Source: Francisella sp. SYW-9 (GTDB lineage: Bacteria > Pseudomonadota > Gammaproteobacteria > Francisellales > Francisellaceae). From it: DNA of 64,000 nucleotides. A program made the translations under genes and the position numbers. The stretch is from positions 62,001 to 126,000 of the forward strand of contig NZ_VXKQ01000030.1 of NCBI RefSeq assembly GCF_008711465.1, given 5' to 3'. Below are positions 17,595 through 27,235 of the stretch, piece after piece. Each line of letters starts with the position of its first letter. The stretch's first letter is position 1. The notes under the pieces were generated by a model, which was given only the letters and a program-made list of their open reading frames with translations, ran no database searches and had not been told where the DNA came from.

Positions 17595-19328
17595 TTATAA
17601 GAAAGTTTTTAAGAAAGCTGATCTAGACGGATGCTTAAGTTTTCTAAGAGCTTTTGCTTCAATCTGTCTAATACGCTCTCTGGTCACATTAAACTGTTTA
17701 CCGACTTCTTCTAATGTGTGATCTGTATTCATACCGATACCAAAACGCATCATCAGAACTTTAGCTTCTCTTTCTGTTAAACCAGTATCTATAAGCTCTT
17801 TAATAGCTTCTCTTAAGTTTTCTAAGTTAGCAGCTTCTATTGGAGAGTAGTTATTCTTATCCTCAATAAAGTCACCTACTGTAGAATCCTCATCATCACC
17901 AATTGGGCTTTCCATAGAAATAGGTGTATGTGAAATATTCAGAATCTTTTTAAGCTTATCTTTAGTCATATTTGGAGTATATTCGATAATCTCTTCTTCT
18001 GTAGCTTCACGACCTTTTTCTTGTAAGATTTGACGCTTAATTCTATTAACCTTGTTGATTGTTTCAATCATATGAACAGGTACACGAATAGTTCTAGCCT
18101 GATCAGCAATCGAACGAGTAATAGCCTGACGAATCCACCAGGTAGCATAAGTAGAAAACTTAAATCCTTTACGATAATCAAACTTATCTACCGCTTTCAT
18201 TAAACCTATATTACCCTCTTGGATAATATCTAAGAAGTGAAGGCCTCTATTGGTATATTTTTTCGCCTCAGAAACAACTAGTCTTAAGTTTGCTTCAATC
18301 ATCTCCTTTTTAGCTTGAGTAATTTTAGCTTCACTCTTTGAAATCTCAACGTTAACATTTTTAAGCTCAGAGATCTCCATCATCATTAGACTTTGGAATT
18401 GATTAATTTGCTTAGTAAGGTTTTGCACCTCACGAATAATATTATCGTTAAATCTATATTTCTTTGTTAAAGGCTCAAGCCAATCAGTAGAACCAATTTT
18501 ATATGCCTTTAGGAATTCCGCTCTAGGAGTTTTTGCTCTCTCAACACATAGCCTTAAAATTTTTCTTTCAAATTCTTTAACTCGTGCATAAGGAAGCCTA
18601 ATATAGTCTACTAATTTTTGCAAATGAGACGTTGAAAGTCTTAAGCATTCAAATTCTTTGACAATTTTGTTGTAAAGCTTTTTAGAAGGCTTCTCTTGAT
18701 ACTCTTCAAAGATCTTTTCAAGATTCGTAAAGAACTCATAAGCTCTTTGAGTATCAATTTTTTCATCATGATCATCTTCTGCAACTTTTTCTTCAGCTGC
18801 TTGTTCATCACTAAACCCTGCCATAATTTCATTAAAACGAATATATTTAGCAACAGGTTCTTCTTCTATATCTTGAGACGACATATACTCTTGAGCCTTT
18901 TCCTCTAACTCACGGAATCTCTCAATGTATGTTTTTATAACTATAGGGTAGCTTAAGATTGTACTAAAAACCTCTGTAGTACCCTCTTCTATCCTAATAG
19001 CGATATCAGTCTCACCTCTTTTATCTAAAAGATCAACTATCCCCATCTCACGCATATACATACGAATTGGATCTGATGTTTTACCTCTTAAATCATCAAG
19101 GTTTGCCTCACTGACCTTTCTCTCGTCTTCTTCCTCTATTTCAGGAGTTCTATCATAGACATCAATACCTGCATCAACAAGTATTGCTTCTATTTCTTCA
19201 TATTTTTTTGGATCTTCAGAAACATCTCCAGGCAAAGCATCTAATATATCAGCTCTGGTTAAATATCCTCTCTCTTTACCATCAATTATTAAATCTTTCA
19301 GATCTGAGAGTAAATCTTCTCTTGTCAT
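17595..19328 (-). CDS. rpoD: RNA polymerase primary sigma factor RpoD (sigma-70)
   Basis: 577 residues. Region 1.1 is at the N-terminus, region 1.2 is [12 protein letters not shown], a spacer rich in acidic residues follows, and region 2 includes [32 protein letters not shown] and [15 protein letters not shown]. Region 4.2 ends with [20 protein letters not shown]. It is the housekeeping sigma factor, slightly shorter than E. coli sigma-70 (613) because of a shorter non-conserved region. Last gene of the rpsU-yqeY-dnaG-rpoD operon, 27 bp after dnaG. Confidence 0.98.
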   Translation of the reverse strand: MTREDLLSDLKDLIIDGKERGYLTRADILDALPGDVSEDPKKYEEIEAILVDAGIDVYDRTPEIEEEDERKVSEANLDDLRGKTSDPIRMYMREMGIVDLLDKRGETDIAIRIEEGTTEVFSTILSYPIVIKTYIERFRELEEKAQEYMSSQDIEEEPVAKYIRFNEIMAGFSDEQAAEEKVAEDDHDEKIDTQRAYEFFTNLEKIFEEYQEKPSKKLYNKIVKEFECLRLSTSHLQKLVDYIRLPYARVKEFERKILRLCVERAKTPRAEFLKAYKIGSTDWLEPLTKKYRFNDNIIREVQNLTKQINQFQSLMMMEISELKNVNVEISKSEAKITQAKKEMIEANLRLVVSEAKKYTNRGLHFLDIIQEGNIGLMKAVDKFDYRKGFKFSTYATWWIRQAITRSIADQARTIRVPVHMIETINKVNRIKRQILQEKGREATEEEIIEYTPNMTKDKLKKILNISHTPISMESPIGDDEDSTVGDFIEDKNNYSPIEAANLENLREAIKELIDTGLTEREAKVLMMRFGIGMNTDHTLEEVGKQFNVTRERIRQIEAKALRKLKHPSRSAFLKTFL

Positions 19329-19355
19329 CTAATACTCCAATAGATTATTATTCAT

Positions 19356-21170
19356 TTAATTATTTAATTTTGAAAGTAGATATTTGATTTCCATTTGCTG
19401 AAGATCTGTCCTAAATGGTAAGTCTTTCAAATAGTTAATCCTTAATTTTCTACTTTCTTTTTCAATCCTTTTTAAATCTTTTAACATCTGATCACAATAA
19501 TCTTCGCCATCAGACTTCTTGCTAGTATTATTAATACCATAGCTTAATAATTCAAAGAAGTACTCTCTGTAGTCAGGATAATCCTCTGCCAATAGCTGTA
19601 TAAGTATAACAGCCTCTATTTCATTAAAGGAGTCTTCTTTTAAAATTTTCAAGCTTTTTATTAAAAAATCAAGATTTTTCGTTACAGAAAAAATCTCGAA
19701 ATCATTATTTTGATATAAAATACGAAAATCCTCAATATTTACAAATAATTCTGCAAGTAGTTTTTCCTCAAGTCGCAAGTCTCTTGAAAGCTTTTTCTGC
19801 TTAACAACATTTAAATTTGTACTACTCAAACCTTCATAAACATTATGCTTACGTATTTTTAATAACTTTTTAATTTGTTCTGTTTTTATTCCTATCTGTT
19901 CAGCAATTGTCGCTATAATACTTTCTGAATAAATATTATCTTCAACATCAGATAAGAAATTTTTAAGGTTTTCTATGACCTCTGCCTTAGATTCTGCCCT
20001 ACTAAGGTCTTTGCCATCTATAAAACTCCTTATTAAAAATTCTGCAACAGGTAAAGCATTACCTAAAGTATTAGTAAACTCTTCTAAACCATAATTTTTG
20101 ATAAAATCATCAGGATCTTTACCATCAGGTAAGGTTAGAATTTTTAATTTTTTATTTCCATCTAGTATAGGTAAAACTATTTTAATTGTTCTAAGAGCTG
20201 CCTTTTGTCCAGCAAAATCGCCATCAAAACATAAAACAACAGAGTTTGTTTCTCGGAAAAGAATCTTTGCATGATTTTGTGAAAAAGCAGTTCCTAATGT
20301 AGCAATAGCATTATAAAAACCATATTGCGCTAGACCTACTACATCCATATACCCTTCCACTACGACTAAGCTCTGTATTAGATTTTCTGGATTTTTCTTT
20401 TTATATTCACGATATTCATATAAACCATATAAAATATTATTCTTTTGGAAAACTATGGTCTCTGGCGAGTTTATATATTTAACACCATCAGTATCATCTA
20501 TAACCCTCCCGCCATAAGCAATTACATTTCCTTGAATATTTCGAATAGGAAACATAATTCGCCCCCTAAAGCGGTCATAGATATTTCCTTTATCATTCTT
20601 TATTGCTAATCCTGAATCAATTAAAACTTCTTCGCCAACTTTAGCAGACTTAGCAAGCTGTGTAATATTATTCCAACCTTCAGAAGAGTATCCAATACCA
20701 AAACTTTTTGCTAAATTGGAGTCAATACCTCTTTTCTTAAGATAGCTTATAGCTTTATCTTTAGTTGCTGAATTACCTAAATTCCAACGATAATATTTTT
20801 GAGCAACTTCTAAAAAACTAATACATCTATTATACAACTGCTCTTTTTGTATATCCTCTTGAGAATAGTTTTCGTACTCAACAGGTTTACCAACTATTTC
20901 AGCTAAGCTTTTTACAGCATCTATAAACTCTAAATTATTAATTTTCTTGACGAAAGTAAGGGCATCTCCCGACTCTTGACAACCAAAACAATGAAAAAAG
21001 TTCTTACTTGGTGTTACAAAAAATGAAGGTGTTTTTTCATTATGAAAAGGACAACAACCTTTGTAGTTTTTACCAGATTTCTTTAAATTAACGTATCTTG
21101 AGACGACATCAACTATATCGGCACTAGCCACCAGCTCTTTTATAAAAGTATTTGAAACTCTCTTTGCCAT
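19356..21170 (-). CDS. dnaG: DNA primase DnaG
   Basis: 604 residues. The N-terminal zinc-binding domain has Cys40, His43, Cys61 and Cys64, the same positions as in E. coli. The catalytic core follows (FGIGYS, GRIMFPIRN, GRVIDD) and the TOPRIM centre has VVEGYMDV and CFDGDFAGQKA. The C-terminal 150 residues should bind the DnaB helicase, which is encoded at 32287. It makes RNA primers for lagging-strand synthesis. It lies between yqeY and rpoD as in other gammaproteobacteria. Confidence 0.98.
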   Translation of the reverse strand: MAKRVSNTFIKELVASADIVDVVSRYVNLKKSGKNYKGCCPFHNEKTPSFFVTPSKNFFHCFGCQESGDALTFVKKINNLEFIDAVKSLAEIVGKPVEYENYSQEDIQKEQLYNRCISFLEVAQKYYRWNLGNSATKDKAISYLKKRGIDSNLAKSFGIGYSSEGWNNITQLAKSAKVGEEVLIDSGLAIKNDKGNIYDRFRGRIMFPIRNIQGNVIAYGGRVIDDTDGVKYINSPETIVFQKNNILYGLYEYREYKKKNPENLIQSLVVVEGYMDVVGLAQYGFYNAIATLGTAFSQNHAKILFRETNSVVLCFDGDFAGQKAALRTIKIVLPILDGNKKLKILTLPDGKDPDDFIKNYGLEEFTNTLGNALPVAEFLIRSFIDGKDLSRAESKAEVIENLKNFLSDVEDNIYSESIIATIAEQIGIKTEQIKKLLKIRKHNVYEGLSSTNLNVVKQKKLSRDLRLEEKLLAELFVNIEDFRILYQNNDFEIFSVTKNLDFLIKSLKILKEDSFNEIEAVILIQLLAEDYPDYREYFFELLSYGINNTSKKSDGEDYCDQMLKDLKRIEKESRKLRINYLKDLPFRTDLQQMEIKYLLSKLNN

Positions 21171-21192
21171 ATTGATGTCAAAAGTAAAGTTA

Positions 21193-21639
21193 TTACACTA
21201 AATTAGATTTTACTATAGCACTAACTTTACTCATATCTGTTCTTCCTGCTAATTCTTTTTTCACATTTGCCATAATCTTGCCCATCTCTTTCATAGATGT
21301 TGCACCTACAGCTTCGATAGCTTTCTGAACTATTGCTACAACTTCTTCATCACTAAGTTGTTTAGGCATATATTGAGTTAAGACTTCAATCTCTCTTTTT
21401 TCGCCCTCAGCTAGCTCAGCTCTATCTGCTTGGATATATTGATTGTAAGAGTCTTGTCTTTGTTTAATCATTTTTGTAATAACTGCTATTACAATCTCAT
21501 CTGTAATGTCTATTTTTTCATCAATCTGCTTTTGCTTGATAGCAGACATAGCCATACGGATAGTCGTTAATCTATTTTTATCTTTATTTTTCATAGACTC
21601 TTTCATATCAAGAGTCAGTTGATCAAAAATTTGTGACAT
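21193..21639 (-). CDS. yqeY: GatB/YqeY domain protein
   Basis: 148 residues, the stand-alone YqeY family: DMKESMKNKDKNRLTTIRMAMSAI at the start (quoted in part: MKNKDKNRLTTIRM) and GKIMANVKKELAGRTD near the end. It resembles the tail domain of the GatB amidotransferase subunit, but its own role (possibly tRNA-related) is not settled. It sits between rpsU and dnaG, a common insertion in the macromolecular synthesis operon outside the enterics. Confidence 0.93.
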   Translation of the reverse strand: MSQIFDQLTLDMKESMKNKDKNRLTTIRMAMSAIKQKQIDEKIDITDEIVIAVITKMIKQRQDSYNQYIQADRAELAEGEKREIEVLTQYMPKQLSDEEVVAIVQKAIEAVGATSMKEMGKIMANVKKELAGRTDMSKVSAIVKSNLV

Positions 21640-21666
21640 TTTAAAAAAGGATTCCTAGTGAAAGAT

Positions 21667-21683
21667 GAGAGCTTTATGCTCTC
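21667..21683 (-). promoter_or_regulatory. Hairpin between rpsU and yqeY
   Basis: Perfect six-base stem GAGAGC / GCTCTC with a five-base loop, 20 bases after the rpsU stop. No U-run follows, so it is more likely an RNA processing or stability element than a full terminator. In E. coli the same place (after rpsU) carries a partial terminator that lowers dnaG and rpoD expression. Confidence 0.55.
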
Positions 21684-21703
21684 GAGGTGGTTTAAATAAA
21701 AAA

Positions 21704-21901
21704 CTATCTTCTAGCCATTATATTGCTCTTATGAGCTCTTTTAACAGCTGCAGCTTTTTTTCTTTTGCGTGCCCAAGTTGGCTTTTCGAAGTACTCTCTA
21801 CGACGTAGCTCAGATACTATTCCAGCTTTCTCACAAGATCTCTTGAATCTTCTAAGAGCAACATCAAAAGGTTCTCTTTCCTTAACTCTAACGCTTGGCA
21901 T
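21704..21901 (-). CDS. rpsU: 30S ribosomal protein bS21
   Basis: 65 residues, basic: [21 protein letters not shown]..., then [16 protein letters not shown] and a Lys/Arg-rich tail. bS21 sits next to the anti-Shine-Dalgarno end of 16S rRNA and affects start-site selection. Francisella genomes are known to encode several bS21 paralogues; this one is the copy heading the dnaG-rpoD operon. GTGAGAG precedes the start codon. Confidence 0.97.
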   Translation of the reverse strand: MPSVRVKEREPFDVALRRFKRSCEKAGIVSELRRREYFEKPTWARKRKKAAAVKRAHKSNIMARR

Positions 21902-21951
21902 ACTCTCTCACCTCACTTAAAATGCCAGTTTATCAGTTCTTAAAAAACTAA

Positions 21952-21963
21952 GGGCTTATGCCC
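21952..21963 (-). promoter_or_regulatory. Small hairpin in the rpsU leader
   Basis: GGGC-ATAA-GCCC in the transcribed leader about 50 bases before the rpsU start, followed by TTAGTTTTTTAAG on the minus strand. The stem is only four G/C pairs, but the T-rich tail gives it the look of a weak attenuator. Confidence 0.3.
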
Positions 21964-21985
21964 ACGATAATTTTTACAAATAGCG

Positions 21986-22013
21986 ATTATATCATATGAT
22001 TGTATAAATACAA
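21986..22013 (-). promoter_or_regulatory. rpsU: Probable sigma-70 promoter of rpsU-yqeY-dnaG-rpoD
   Basis: Minus strand TTGTAT (22013-22008), 16-base spacer, perfect TATAAT (21991-21986). The start point would lie about 75-80 bases before the rpsU ATG, leaving a leader that holds the small GGGC hairpin. Confidence 0.6.
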
Positions 22014-22103
22014 GTCTTGGTTTTATAGCAAATTCAAGAGTCTAATAGAGATTTAAAGTTAGTATAAAACTTATAATGTTCAGCTGTATTTATATCATAT
22101 AAA

Positions 22104-23564
22104 ATGCTATTATCTGAAGTTAATATTGTATTGAAAAAACTATACGGATTAAGAATTTTGTATAAAAGAACTAAGTTATTAATAATACTATCTATATTTA
22201 CTATATCTATTAGTAGCGCTTTGGCAGCTAGTACACGTAGCGAAATTCAATACCTAGTAAAAAAATACGGCTTGTCAGATGCTAAAATAGCTATAGCTGC
22301 CGAAAGAACAAATTCAGGCAAAGAACTATACTCTTATGCAAAAAATAGAGCGATGAAACCAGCCAGTAACAATAAAGTCTTCACTATGGTTGCAGCTCTT
22401 TTTACTCTTCCTAGTAACTTTAGATTTACAACATCGGTAAACTACCCTTCCGATAGAGTTAAAAACCATACTCTATATAGTGATATGTATATACAATTCT
22501 CAGGTGATCCATCTTTAACAGGAACACAACTTGCAAAACTTATTAAGAGAATAAAAACAGAAAAAGGCATAAATCGAGTAACAGGAGATATATATTTAGT
22601 AGGAGTATTCTCTGGACCATATGTTCCACAAGGATGGTCAAAAGAAGATAGCTCTTTTTGTTATGGAGCTCCTGCATCTAGTTTTACAATGAATAGAAAC
22701 TGTACAGTTATTAAACTAGCAAAAAATCCAAATAGCTTATCTACTCGAGTAATAAAACTAAGTAATGCTAGTAATATTACTATTGAAAATACTACAAAGT
22801 ATACAAGCGCTTCTAGGGCGACTGTCATTTACATGGATGATAATAATGTTGTGCATATTAGCGGATACTTATCCAGAGCAGCTGAAAGAATGTTTGAGTT
22901 AGCAATAAAAAACCCTGCCTTAAAAACTCTAGAGACTATAAAAGATTTTTTAAATAGTGATGGAATAAGACATGGCAGTGTCTCAATAGCTAGTAGAGTA
23001 CCTAAAGGCTATCCTGCACAACTAACAACTTCTTCAGCATCAATTGGCTATATAATAGATAAAACTCTTAAACGCTCAGATAACCTATATGCTGAAACAA
23101 TCCTAAACACTGTAGCTCTTAAAAAAACAGGTGTTGGGTCAACTAAAGCTGGAACCAAAGCTGTTCAAAACATCATATATAATAAACTAGGCCTAAATAC
23201 TTCAGCGCTAACAATGTATGATGGCTCAGGGCTTTCTCAGCTTGATAGAGTATCTCCAGATTTTATGGTTCATTTCCTAACTAAAACATTTAACAGTCCT
23301 GTTGGTAAAAAGTTATATCATTATTTACCAGCATCAGGAATGAATGGCACTATCGCTTATAGAATGGGAGGAAAACTTCTAGGTAAGGTTCATGCTAAAA
23401 CAGGTACTCTTTCTGGAGTATCAACTCTTTCTGGATATGTTTTAACTGCAAAGAATCATCGTATAACATTCTCAATAATGTTAAATGATTTAAAACGTTC
23501 AGATCGTTATAATGCGCGTAGATTTCAGGATAAAGTAGTAGGTGTTTTTTATAGGTATTTATAA
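22104..23564 (+). CDS. dacB: D-alanyl-D-alanine carboxypeptidase/endopeptidase (PBP4, DacB)
   Basis: 486 residues. The peptidase S13 (PBP4) family cleaves D-Ala and peptide cross-links in peptidoglycan. Motifs: SNNK (Ser88, Lys91) in KPASNNKVF, SDN in KRSDNLYAE, and KTG in HAKTGTLSG. The hydrophobic export signal is at about 24-42, unusually far from the ATG at 22104; a TTG about ten codons later would give a more normal signal peptide, so the start is uncertain. It overlaps the next gene by one base (TAATG), so the two wall enzymes are probably made together. Confidence 0.94.
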   Translation: MLLSEVNIVLKKLYGLRILYKRTKLLIILSIFTISISSALAASTRSEIQYLVKKYGLSDAKIAIAAERTNSGKELYSYAKNRAMKPASNNKVFTMVAALFTLPSNFRFTTSVNYPSDRVKNHTLYSDMYIQFSGDPSLTGTQLAKLIKRIKTEKGINRVTGDIYLVGVFSGPYVPQGWSKEDSSFCYGAPASSFTMNRNCTVIKLAKNPNSLSTRVIKLSNASNITIENTTKYTSASRATVIYMDDNNVVHISGYLSRAAERMFELAIKNPALKTLETIKDFLNSDGIRHGSVSIASRVPKGYPAQLTTSSASIGYIIDKTLKRSDNLYAETILNTVALKKTGVGSTKAGTKAVQNIIYNKLGLNTSALTMYDGSGLSQLDRVSPDFMVHFLTKTFNSPVGKKLYHYLPASGMNGTIAYRMGGKLLGKVHAKTGTLSGVSTLSGYVLTAKNHRITFSIMLNDLKRSDRYNARRFQDKVVGVFYRYL

Positions 23565-24175
23565 TGAAAAAAATAATCAGACTAGTAGGTGTAATTTCAA
23601 CTATAGCAATCTTAGGATCTTGTACAACAGCTCAACCTAGAAACATAAATAATGCTTGTAGTATTATTCATCAATACCCAGATTGGTATTATGACATGGT
23701 TGACTCTTATAATCGTTGGGGAGTTCCACTAAATGTACAAATGGCTTTTGTAAGACAGGAATCTTCTTTTAGAGCAGATGCTAAACCCTCGATGCAGTAC
23801 TACTTTGGATTTATTCCTAAAGGACGTGCTTCTAGCGCATACGGTTACTCTCAAGCATTAGATGGAACTTGGGCCCATTATAAAAAACAAACTAAACAAA
23901 GTTTTGTTTCACGCTCAGACTATGCTGATGCAGTTGATTTTATTGGCTGGTATCTAAATGATGTTCATAATAAGACAGGTATTAGTAAAACAAATACTTA
24001 TGATCTATATCTTGCTTATCATGAAGGTATTGGCGGTTATAAACGTGGTAGTCATAGAAATAACTCTTTCTTAAAAAATTATGCGCGTAAAACTGCCGAT
24101 GTTGCTAGAAAATATTCAGCACAACTAGAAAGTTGCGAAATACCTCGTAAGCCATTACTATCTTATATCTTCTAA
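23564..24175 (+). CDS. Lytic transglycosylase-like lipoprotein (SLT fold)
   Basis: 203 residues with a lipoprotein signal (lipobox LGSC, Cys20). The mature part looks like the lysozyme-like SLT domain: VQMAFVRQESSF with the likely catalytic Glu, ASSAYGYSQALDGTW, and DLYLAYHEGIGGYKRG. Such enzymes cut between MurNAc and GlcNAc and leave anhydro ends. Translation is coupled to dacB (TAATG overlap), which fits joint peptidoglycan remodelling. The order Glu - AYGYSQ - AYHEG matches the family; substrate preference is not visible. Confidence 0.87.
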   Translation: MKKIIRLVGVISTIAILGSCTTAQPRNINNACSIIHQYPDWYYDMVDSYNRWGVPLNVQMAFVRQESSFRADAKPSMQYYFGFIPKGRASSAYGYSQALDGTWAHYKKQTKQSFVSRSDYADAVDFIGWYLNDVHNKTGISKTNTYDLYLAYHEGIGGYKRGSHRNNSFLKNYARKTADVARKYSAQLESCEIPRKPLLSYIF

Positions 24176-24189
24176 TCTGAGGCAATAAA

Positions 24190-24606
24190 ATGAATTCAAA
24201 ACCATTTAAAATTATAACTAATGTTCGTTGGTCAGATACTGATAAGAATGATCATGTTAATAATGGCAAATATTTTGATTATTTTGAAGAAGCTCGAACA
24301 ACTTGGGCATACGAAAACACAGGATTAATGAATTGGGCTAAAGAAAACTCTATTCAACTAGTAATTACTGAACAAAGCTGTAAATATATATTAGCGCTAC
24401 AACACCCAAATAAAATAGAAGTTACTCAATATATTTCTAAAATAGGTGCCGCAAGCATTGAATTTGATTATGAAATAAGAATTCTTGGTGATGATAAGAT
24501 AGTTACTAAAGCAAAAGCTAAGCTAGCATGCTATAACTCAAAGACATCTAGATTACAAAAACTCCCAACAGACTTAAAACAAAAACTTCTAGAAAAAAAT
24601 GACTGA
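24190..24606 (+). CDS. Acyl-CoA thioesterase (4HBT/YbgC-FadM type)
   Basis: 138 residues with the hotdog thioesterase motif [25 protein letters not shown], given here in its parts: [11 protein letters not shown] then YFEEART. The first Asp is the usual catalytic residue of this family. It hydrolyses acyl-CoA thioesters in the cytoplasm; the natural acyl group is unknown. It overlaps ttcA by eight bases. Confidence 0.88.
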   Translation: MNSKPFKIITNVRWSDTDKNDHVNNGKYFDYFEEARTTWAYENTGLMNWAKENSIQLVITEQSCKYILALQHPNKIEVTQYISKIGAASIEFDYEIRILGDDKIVTKAKAKLACYNSKTSRLQKLPTDLKQKLLEKND

Positions 24607-25399
24607 TACTAATAAACAAAATCTAAAAAAACTTGAAAAACAAATTCTTAGAAAAACTGCTCAAGCAATTAACCAATATAATATGATTGAAGATGGTGAT
24701 AAGATAATGGTCTGCTTATCAGGAGGCAAAGATTCTTATTGCTTACTTGAAATACTACTATTATTACAACAAAAAGCACCTATAAAATTTGATATAATTG
24801 CTGTTAATCTGGATCAAAAGCAACCAGGCTTTCCAGAGGAAATACTACCAAACTATCTAAAATCAAAAGAAGTTAATTTTCATATTATTGAAAGAGATAC
24901 ATATAGTGTAGTTAAAAAAGTAATTCCAGAAGGTAAAACAACATGCGGCTTATGTTCAAGGATGCGCCGTGGCATCTTATATGACTTTGCTGAAGAAAAT
25001 GGTATAACAAAAATTGCTCTAGGCCATCATAGAGATGATATTATCGAAACATTCTTTTTAAATATATTCTATAACGGCACAATCAAAGCAATGCCTCCTA
25101 AACTTCTAAGTGATGATAAAAGAAACATAGTAATTCGCCCTCTTGCTTTTGTTAGTGAAAAAGAAACATCACAATACTCTGAGCTAAAAGACTTCCCAAT
25201 TATTCCATGTAATTTATGTGGTTCTCAAGATAATTTGCAAAGAGTATTCATAAAAGATATGCTAAACAAATGGGAAGAAAAAAATCCAGATAGAAAGAAT
25301 GTAATATTTAAGGCTCTTTCAAATATATCTCCATCACAAATGTTGGATAAAGAGCTTTTTGATTTTTTTAATATTTCAAAAAATGATATACAAAGATAG
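24599..25399 (+). CDS. ttcA: tRNA 2-thiocytidine(32) synthetase TtcA
   Basis: 266 residues. The PP-loop CLSGGKDSY lies near residue 40, the cluster/catalytic CGLC motif near 120 ([12 protein letters not shown]) and a second CNLCGSQ near 205. TtcA activates C32 of some tRNAs with ATP and inserts sulfur using a 4Fe-4S cluster. The size fits the family (Francisella species often have two TtcA proteins). It overlaps the thioesterase gene, and the FKBP gene follows after 13 bp. Confidence 0.95.
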   Translation: MTDTNKQNLKKLEKQILRKTAQAINQYNMIEDGDKIMVCLSGGKDSYCLLEILLLLQQKAPIKFDIIAVNLDQKQPGFPEEILPNYLKSKEVNFHIIERDTYSVVKKVIPEGKTTCGLCSRMRRGILYDFAEENGITKIALGHHRDDIIETFFLNIFYNGTIKAMPPKLLSDDKRNIVIRPLAFVSEKETSQYSELKDFPIIPCNLCGSQDNLQRVFIKDMLNKWEEKNPDRKNVIFKALSNISPSQMLDKELFDFFNISKNDIQR

Positions 25400-25412
25400 A
25401 CAAGGAGAAAAC

Positions 25413-26147
25413 ATGAATCTAAAAAAAATAATGGCTCTTACGTCATGCTCACTAATAGGGTTAACTGCTAGTGCATATAGTGATACTAAAGCACCAACTG
25501 GAATAAAAGTTGAATCTCAAGCTAGCTATACTATAGGCTATCAAATTGGCTCTGGAATAGCTAACCAAAATTTTGGTATAGATAATTCAAAAGCTGCTGA
25601 AGGTTTTGAAGATGCTTTAAAAGGTAACAAACCTAAGCTATCAGAAGATCAAATTCAAAAAAACATGCAAACCCTAAAAAATAAATTAATAAAAAAACAG
25701 GTTGATATAGCTAAACAGAATAAATCAAATTCAGAAAAACTGATTAGTGAAATCTCAAAAATTGATGGAATCACTAAAGTAAATGATGGTGTTTACTATC
25801 AAATGATAAAAAAAGGTAGCGGTAAAAAGCCAAATGCCGATAGCAAAGTAACAATCGCATATGATGGAACTACTCCTGCTGTTGTATATGCAAAAGATAG
25901 TCAAAAAGCTGTTAAAGCTATTAAAGATGGTAAACTTATAGGCTCAAGCTTTGATTCAAGTAAAGGTGTTTCATTCCCTCTTACAAATCTAATCCAGTGC
26001 TGGAAAGATGCAATACCACAGATCCCTACAGGTTCTACAGTTATCCTATATTGTGCTCCAGATACAGCTTATGGAACAAGAGCTCCTGCAGCTATAGGTC
26101 CAAACCAAGCTCTTTCTTTCAAAATAACTGTTAAGAGTTTTTCATAA
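25413..26147 (+). CDS. FKBP-type peptidyl-prolyl isomerase, Mip/FkpA-like, secreted
   Basis: 244 residues from ATG 25413, chosen because AAGGAG stands six bases upstream; an open frame extends 54 bases further without a ribosome site. Order: signal peptide (1-21), FKBP_N dimerisation region (SYTIGYQIGSG ... AAEGFEDALKG, about 35-80), long Lys-rich helix, then an FKBP domain from about 125 (KVTIAYDGT, FDSSKG, TVILYCAPDTAYGTRA). The FKBP domain has an insertion near VVYAKDSQKAVKAIKDGK not found in E. coli FkpA. It should help proline isomerisation in the periplasm or at the surface. The related 143-residue FKBP_N-only gene at 27236 is close by. Confidence 0.9.
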   Translation: MNLKKIMALTSCSLIGLTASAYSDTKAPTGIKVESQASYTIGYQIGSGIANQNFGIDNSKAAEGFEDALKGNKPKLSEDQIQKNMQTLKNKLIKKQVDIAKQNKSNSEKLISEISKIDGITKVNDGVYYQMIKKGSGKKPNADSKVTIAYDGTTPAVVYAKDSQKAVKAIKDGKLIGSSFDSSKGVSFPLTNLIQCWKDAIPQIPTGSTVILYCAPDTAYGTRAPAAIGPNQALSFKITVKSFS

Positions 26148-26171
26148 TAAATTATTTAATGAGAAAATAAT

Positions 26172-27149
26172 CTAGCTTTTTCTTTTTACAGCTAAATCAC
26201 ATAATAATATCATAGCTTGTTTATAATCAGACTCTGGTAAGAAACCTATAGATTGTTTTGCTAGATCGGCATAATGACAGGCAACTTTATATGAATACTC
26301 TACTGCACCACTATTTTTAACTATAGTTACAATCTCATCAATATCATATTGACCTTCTTCTATAGCTTTTTTTAGTATTGTTTGTTTTTCTTGATTAATA
26401 TTAGCAAGTGCGTAAATTGTAGGTAAAGTCATTTTACCCTCATCTAAATCATCACCAATATTCTTGCCTAAGCTTTCAGCATCTGAAACATAATCTAAAA
26501 CATCATCAGCTATCTGAAATGCATTACCCAAATAAACACCATAACTTTTAATATTTTCTTGATGTTTTTGATAATTATCTTTATCTAAACTAATCACTCC
26601 AGATAACTCACATGCTGCTTCAAAAAGCTTTGCTGTCTTACAATATATAACATTAGTATAGTCTTTTTCAGTAAGCTCAGAATTTCTTGCATTTAGAAGC
26701 TGTAAAACTTCTCCTTCAGAGATTTTATTTGTTGCATCAGCTAGTATCTGCATAATTTGCATATTATCTAAACCAACCATCATCTGAAAAGCTCTTGAAT
26801 ATAAAAAGTCTCCCGTTAAAACACTCGCAGCATTACCAAAAACATTATTAGCTGTCTCTTTGCCCCTACGTAATTCTGAGTTATCAACCACATCATCATG
26901 TAATAATGTCGCAGTATGAATAAACTCAATAATAGCAGCGCAAGCAAGGTGTTTATCACCTTGGTAATTTAACGCTCGTGAAAAAAGCATAACCAAAAGC
27001 GGACGCAATCTTTTACCACCACTATTTATAATATAGTGACTAATCTGGTTAATGAGGACAACATCTGAAGAAAGAGAATTTATAATAAACTGATTATTGT
27101 TTTTTATATCACTTTCAATAAGAGTTTGGATATCTTTAAGTTTTTCCAT
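26172..27149 (-). CDS. ispB: Octaprenyl/polyprenyl diphosphate synthase
   Basis: 325 residues, typical for IspB. The first Asp-rich motif is LLHDDVVDNSELRRG and the second DDVLDY; GGKRLRP near residue 43 binds IPP. It makes the long polyprenyl tail of ubiquinone. It converges on the FKBP gene; an AT-rich inverted repeat ATTATTT/AAATAAT in the 24-bp gap might serve as a weak shared terminator. Chain length cannot be read reliably from sequence. Confidence 0.94.
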   Translation of the reverse strand: MEKLKDIQTLIESDIKNNNQFIINSLSSDVVLINQISHYIINSGGKRLRPLLVMLFSRALNYQGDKHLACAAIIEFIHTATLLHDDVVDNSELRRGKETANNVFGNAASVLTGDFLYSRAFQMMVGLDNMQIMQILADATNKISEGEVLQLLNARNSELTEKDYTNVIYCKTAKLFEAACELSGVISLDKDNYQKHQENIKSYGVYLGNAFQIADDVLDYVSDAESLGKNIGDDLDEGKMTLPTIYALANINQEKQTILKKAIEEGQYDIDEIVTIVKNSGAVEYSYKVACHYADLAKQSIGFLPESDYKQAMILLCDLAVKRKS

Positions 27150-27235
27150 TGTAAAAAATATAGATAATTAATTAGGATTAAGAATAAAGTAGCGTAGTTT
27201 ATTTATCAATAAAATATTAATTAATTATGCTATTT

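Noticed and set aside
26148-26171. ATTATTT/AAATAAT repeat between the FKBP gene and ispB as a firm terminator
   Set aside because: Pure A/T stem in AT-rich DNA, could occur by chance; mentioned only as a possibility under ispB.
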